Assembly: GCA_036231525.1 (NCBI GenBank)
Contig: JAZAGZ010000026.1
Location: 1-7,270, forward strand
Origin: UBA6522 sp036231525
Lineage (GTDB): Bacteria; Pseudomonadota; Gammaproteobacteria; Steroidobacterales; Rariloculaceae
Direction: 5' to 3'
Length of the DNA: 7,270 bases
Position numbers and translations under genes: made by a program. The stretch's first letter is position 1. The number at the start of each line of letters is the position of its first letter. Under the pieces are notes generated by a model. That model saw only the letters and a list, made by a program, of their open reading frames with translations, was not told the DNA's origin and did not search any database. This document shows positions 5,431 through 7,270 of the stretch, one piece after another.

Positions 5431-6138
5431 CTAGCTGGCAATCGCAGACCATTGAAAACTTTGTAAGATCTGCTCTCCTTTAGGCTCTTGAGGCGATATC
5501 TCTACATCAATCCGATACGGCTCAAAACCAATCGGAAGTATCACTTCTTGCTCCAACTCCTGAAAGTAACGAAAGGTGTAGACCAGATCTTCGGTGGTTC
5601 CGTCAACCGCTAAATCTTTGAGACTCAAATCTAGCGTCTGCCCGGACTGGGTGCCAGCAATACTGAATTTTAAGGCGCCTGCCATAGACTGATCGTGAAC
5701 ACCCGCCTGTATCAAAATCATGTGCAATTTATAACGTTGCTCTGAATCAACAGGACTTACCTCCAAATTCTGTATCCTAAGTCCCGCGCTCCCATCCTGG
5801 GGAGAGATGATCTCCCTGTAGAAAACCAACTCCTCGTCCTGCGATTGGACTCTAACCTGAAGTTGGTTCAGCGTTTTTTCTATCTCGTCGTAAGTGATGC
5901 GGTCAATCTCTTTGGATATCTCTAATAGAGTGAGCTGGCGCTGAAGCTCATAAATACTCTCATCTCGCTCTACTAGAACCGCCTCAACCTCAATCCGTTC
6001 TTTCATCTGATCCAATAACGAATAGCCCCCTTGAAAACGTCCGAACTCATACAGGAAATAACCCCCGCTGACCAGTAAGATCGCGCCAACTAGATACGCA
6101 ATCACCAACCTAAGATGTGCGCCCGTTAGATAAATCAT
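5431..6138 (-). CDS. Single-pass membrane protein with coiled coil (DUF6776-like)
   Basis: I recognise this as resembling the DUF6776 proteins found beside bactofilin and erpA in Pseudomonas relatives; no function is established. The 235-residue protein has one membrane segment near the N-terminus (about 10-30). A charged heptad-like region likely to form a coiled coil spans about 42-105. A C-terminal region (about 115-232) is rich in alternating hydrophobic residues and probably forms a beta-sandwich. Few positive charges precede the membrane segment, so topology is uncertain, but the C-terminal part is most likely periplasmic. It lacks cysteine and any catalytic signature I know. The same-strand placement 53 bases before bactofilin suggests a shared transcript and perhaps a shared envelope role, an inference from context. 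The ATG start has only a weak SD. The gene is certain; the family name less so. Confidence 0.85.
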   Translation of the reverse strand: MIYLTGAHLRLVIAYLVGAILLVSGGYFLYEFGRFQGGYSLLDQMKERIEVEAVLVERDESIYELQRQLTLLEISKEIDRITYDEIEKTLNQLQVRVQSQDEELVFYREIISPQDGSAGLRIQNLEVSPVDSEQRYKLHMILIQAGVHDQSMAGALKFSIAGTQSGQTLDLSLKDLAVDGTTEDLVYTFRYFQELEQEVILPIGFEPYRIDVEISPQEPKGEQILQSFQWSAIAS

Positions 6139-6212
6139 TAGCGCTGCCTATTTCCAAGCACTCTCATTGGATCATTGTCCGTCGGTTACACCTATTTTTC
6201 CTAAAGTGGATA

Positions 6213-6779
6213 TTACCCATCACTAGTCTCTGGGGACGCATCCTGTAGAACCCGGTGCCAACGCCTTGGCCACCAATCGGGTGGTGGTGGTGGCCCATTC
6301 TGCGGGAAAGCCAATGGGCCTAGCTCGTTCAAGGCGCGAACATAAACCTGACGTTTAAAATAAATCACTTCCTTAACTGGTCGCCAGTAGTCTACCCAGC
6401 GGCAGCGGTCAAATTCGGGCTCTTTTGTAGTATTGAACCGAACCCGTTCGGGGTCAGCGAGCAGCCGAAGCAGATACCAACGCTGTTTCTGACCGATACA
6501 AACAGGAGTTTGCTGTCGACGAACAAACCGTTCAGGTAAACGGTAGCGCAACCAATCTTCGGTCGCCCCGAGCGTTTCCACATCTTTAGAGGCTAACCCA
6601 ATTTCCTCGTTGAGTTCCCGATACATGGCATCTTCGACACTTTCCTCAGAACGAATTCCTCCCTGGGGAAACTGCCAACCACTCCGACCGAGACGCCCTC
6701 CAATTAGTACACGCCCACCGCCATCGGTCACGATGATGCCTACATTGGCCCGATAGCCTTGTGTGTCGATCCGATCCAT
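6213..6779 (-). CDS. rppH: RNA pyrophosphohydrolase RppH (Nudix)
   Basis: Cytoplasmic Nudix hydrolase that removes pyrophosphate from the 5' end of mRNAs and so triggers RNase E-dependent decay. The 188-residue protein (E. coli 176) carries an intact Nudix box from G40 to L62: G40, E46, then RELNEEIGL (54-62), with E55, E58 and E59 as metal-binding glutamates. RppH-specific features are GYRANVGI (8-15), SGWQFPQGGI (33-42), LRYRLPERFVR (77-87), PVCIGQKQRWYLL (92-104) and PEFDRCRWVDYW (121-132). The C-terminal tail is proline- and tryptophan-rich, with five prolines in a row (163-167) then DWWPRRW. The ATG lacks a strong SD. The gene lies 127 bases after the tyrA-like stop and 74 bases before the DUF6776 gene, so it may have its own promoter in the AT-rich spacer, though I could not define one. 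Confidence 0.96.
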   Translation of the reverse strand: MDRIDTQGYRANVGIIVTDGGGRVLIGGRLGRSGWQFPQGGIRSEESVEDAMYRELNEEIGLASKDVETLGATEDWLRYRLPERFVRRQQTPVCIGQKQRWYLLRLLADPERVRFNTTKEPEFDRCRWVDYWRPVKEVIYFKRQVYVRALNELGPLAFPQNGPPPPPDWWPRRWHRVLQDASPETSDG

Positions 6780-6822
6780 GAGTCTACTCGCTAACGTACG
6801 ATTCTTTCACATTTAATACGTC

Positions 6823-6873
6823 GGCGCTTGATAAATAAATAATTGATTTTGTGATCTTTTCTGAATCAGCGCC
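6823..6873. repeat. Inverted repeat around an AT-rich core upstream of rppH
   Basis: GGCGCTTGAT (6823-6832) and ATCAGCGCC (6865-6873) are complementary over nine pairs with one bulged T. They flank 32 bases of mostly A/T sequence (6833-6864). No T-run follows on the minus strand, so this is not a simple terminator for the tyrA-like gene. It lies 44 to 94 bases upstream of the rppH start, where a promoter or regulator site would be expected. No clear -35/-10 pair could be assigned. Confidence 0.4.
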
Positions 6874-6906
6874 ACATCAAACCAATCGCACTACGGCTGG
6901 ATAACA

Positions 6907-7270
6907 TCAGCTATCTGGGAGATCCAGGTAAGCTCGTCCAGCCTCCATGAGAGCAACAAACCCCTCCTCATCGTTCGTCTCGACAAGCTCCTGGATCCGG
7001 CCGGTAGCCTCCCGCAGCGCCTCAAGGGGTGCCTGCCCATACTCGTTAAGAGTCTGGATCTCAAAATAGAGTTGAGGATTATCAGTCGCCACGCGGCTCG
7101 CGACATCAAGCTGGGCATCGAAAGTAGTACTGGAAAGCCGCCTCAAATGGGGCACGAGTTCACCACTCTCTGCCAGTGCTGTGAAGAACGCCAGATTTAA
7201 CGCATGGGAAAGCCCAAGCACATAGGCAATAAGCCGGTCATGCTCAGCTAAGCTCATGTTGATTAGCTCT
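6907..7270 (-). CDS. tyrA: Prephenate dehydrogenase, C-terminal domain (partial, runs off right edge)
   Basis: TyrA-family enzymes oxidatively decarboxylate prephenate (or arogenate) with NAD(P)+ in tyrosine synthesis. Only about 120 C-terminal codons are present. The reading frame stays open upstream of an internal Met at 7255-7257 (preceding codons give ELIN) to the window edge, so that Met is not the start. The visible part is the all-helical dimerisation domain: MSLAEHDRLIAYVLGLSHAL matches the conserved EHD...A...GLSH segment, and NPQLYFEIQTLNEY followed by a helix ending VALMEAGRAYL matches the end of the family. The NAD-binding domain and catalytic residues are outside the window. The protein stops here with no fused EPSP synthase, unlike the TyrA-AroA fusion of Pseudomonas. 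Prephenate versus arogenate specificity cannot be decided. Confidence 0.88.
   Translation of the reverse strand, partial: ELINMSLAEHDRLIAYVLGLSHALNLAFFTALAESGELVPHLRRLSSTTFDAQLDVASRVATDNPQLYFEIQTLNEYGQAPLEALREATGRIQELVETNDEEGFVALMEAGRAYLDLPDS

Noticed and set aside
6891..7118. 75-codon minus-strand frame overlapping the tyrA-like gene
   Set aside because: Out-of-frame shadow; the overlapping frame matches the TyrA C-terminal domain and stays open to the edge.
7255..7257. Met codon as the true start of a 116-residue protein
   Set aside because: The frame continues open upstream and the residue sits inside the conserved TyrA segment before EHD, so it is internal to a larger gene.
1..7270. CRISPR array, mobile element, toxin-antitoxin or defence genes
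   Set aside because: No spaced direct repeats, transposase or integrase motifs, or accessory-type small genes were seen; all coding space is taken by conserved housekeeping genes.

Overview
The window looks like ordinary core chromosome from a gammaproteobacterium, probably Pseudomonadales in the broad sense or a marine relative. Three things point there. The left edge carries the 5' end of a 16S rRNA gene with a classic gammaproteobacterial rrn control region. The proteins (TyrRS of the KMSKS type, MepM-like peptidase, AnmK, ErpA, RppH) are all of proteobacterial type. The order rrn - tyrS(tyrZ) - M23 peptidase - anmK - erpA - bactofilin - DUF6776 is one I recall from Pseudomonas, where argC lies nearby. 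Here the far side instead holds rppH and a tyrA-like gene. I see no insertion sequence, phage gene, CRISPR array, tRNA or pseudogene.

Layout. Positions 1-321 (minus strand) hold the first 17 bases of 16S rRNA, preceded by a leader with boxC-like, boxA and boxB elements and two tandem sigma70 promoters. tyrS (322-1572, minus) lies directly upstream of those promoters and reads toward them with no visible terminator. A 254-base divergent spacer follows, with a good promoter for the rightward unit. That unit is a membrane-anchored M23 peptidase (1827-3194) and anmK (3248-4360), 53 bases apart. A convergent spacer (4361-4586) separates it from a leftward series read from the right edge: tyrA-like (cut by the window edge), rppH, a DUF6776-type membrane protein, a bactofilin and erpA. 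The last two overlap by four bases.

How the genes fit together. The rightward pair acts on peptidoglycan: the peptidase would cut cross-links in the periplasm, and AnmK recycles the anhydro-MurNAc released during turnover. Bactofilin plus a single-pass coiled-coil membrane protein suggest an envelope or shape role, coupled in translation to the iron-sulfur carrier ErpA. TyrRS and the rRNA operon are both translation functions. TyrA and RppH look like independent housekeeping genes.

I found no convincing undescribed system. The most interesting items are regulatory: a perfect 14-base palindrome inside the peptidase promoter, mutually exclusive hairpins in the rRNA leader, and an inverted repeat flanking an AT-rich core ahead of rppH. 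At protein level, a normally conserved AnmK motif is altered and RppH has a five-proline run. The DUF6776-bactofilin pair remains functionally open.
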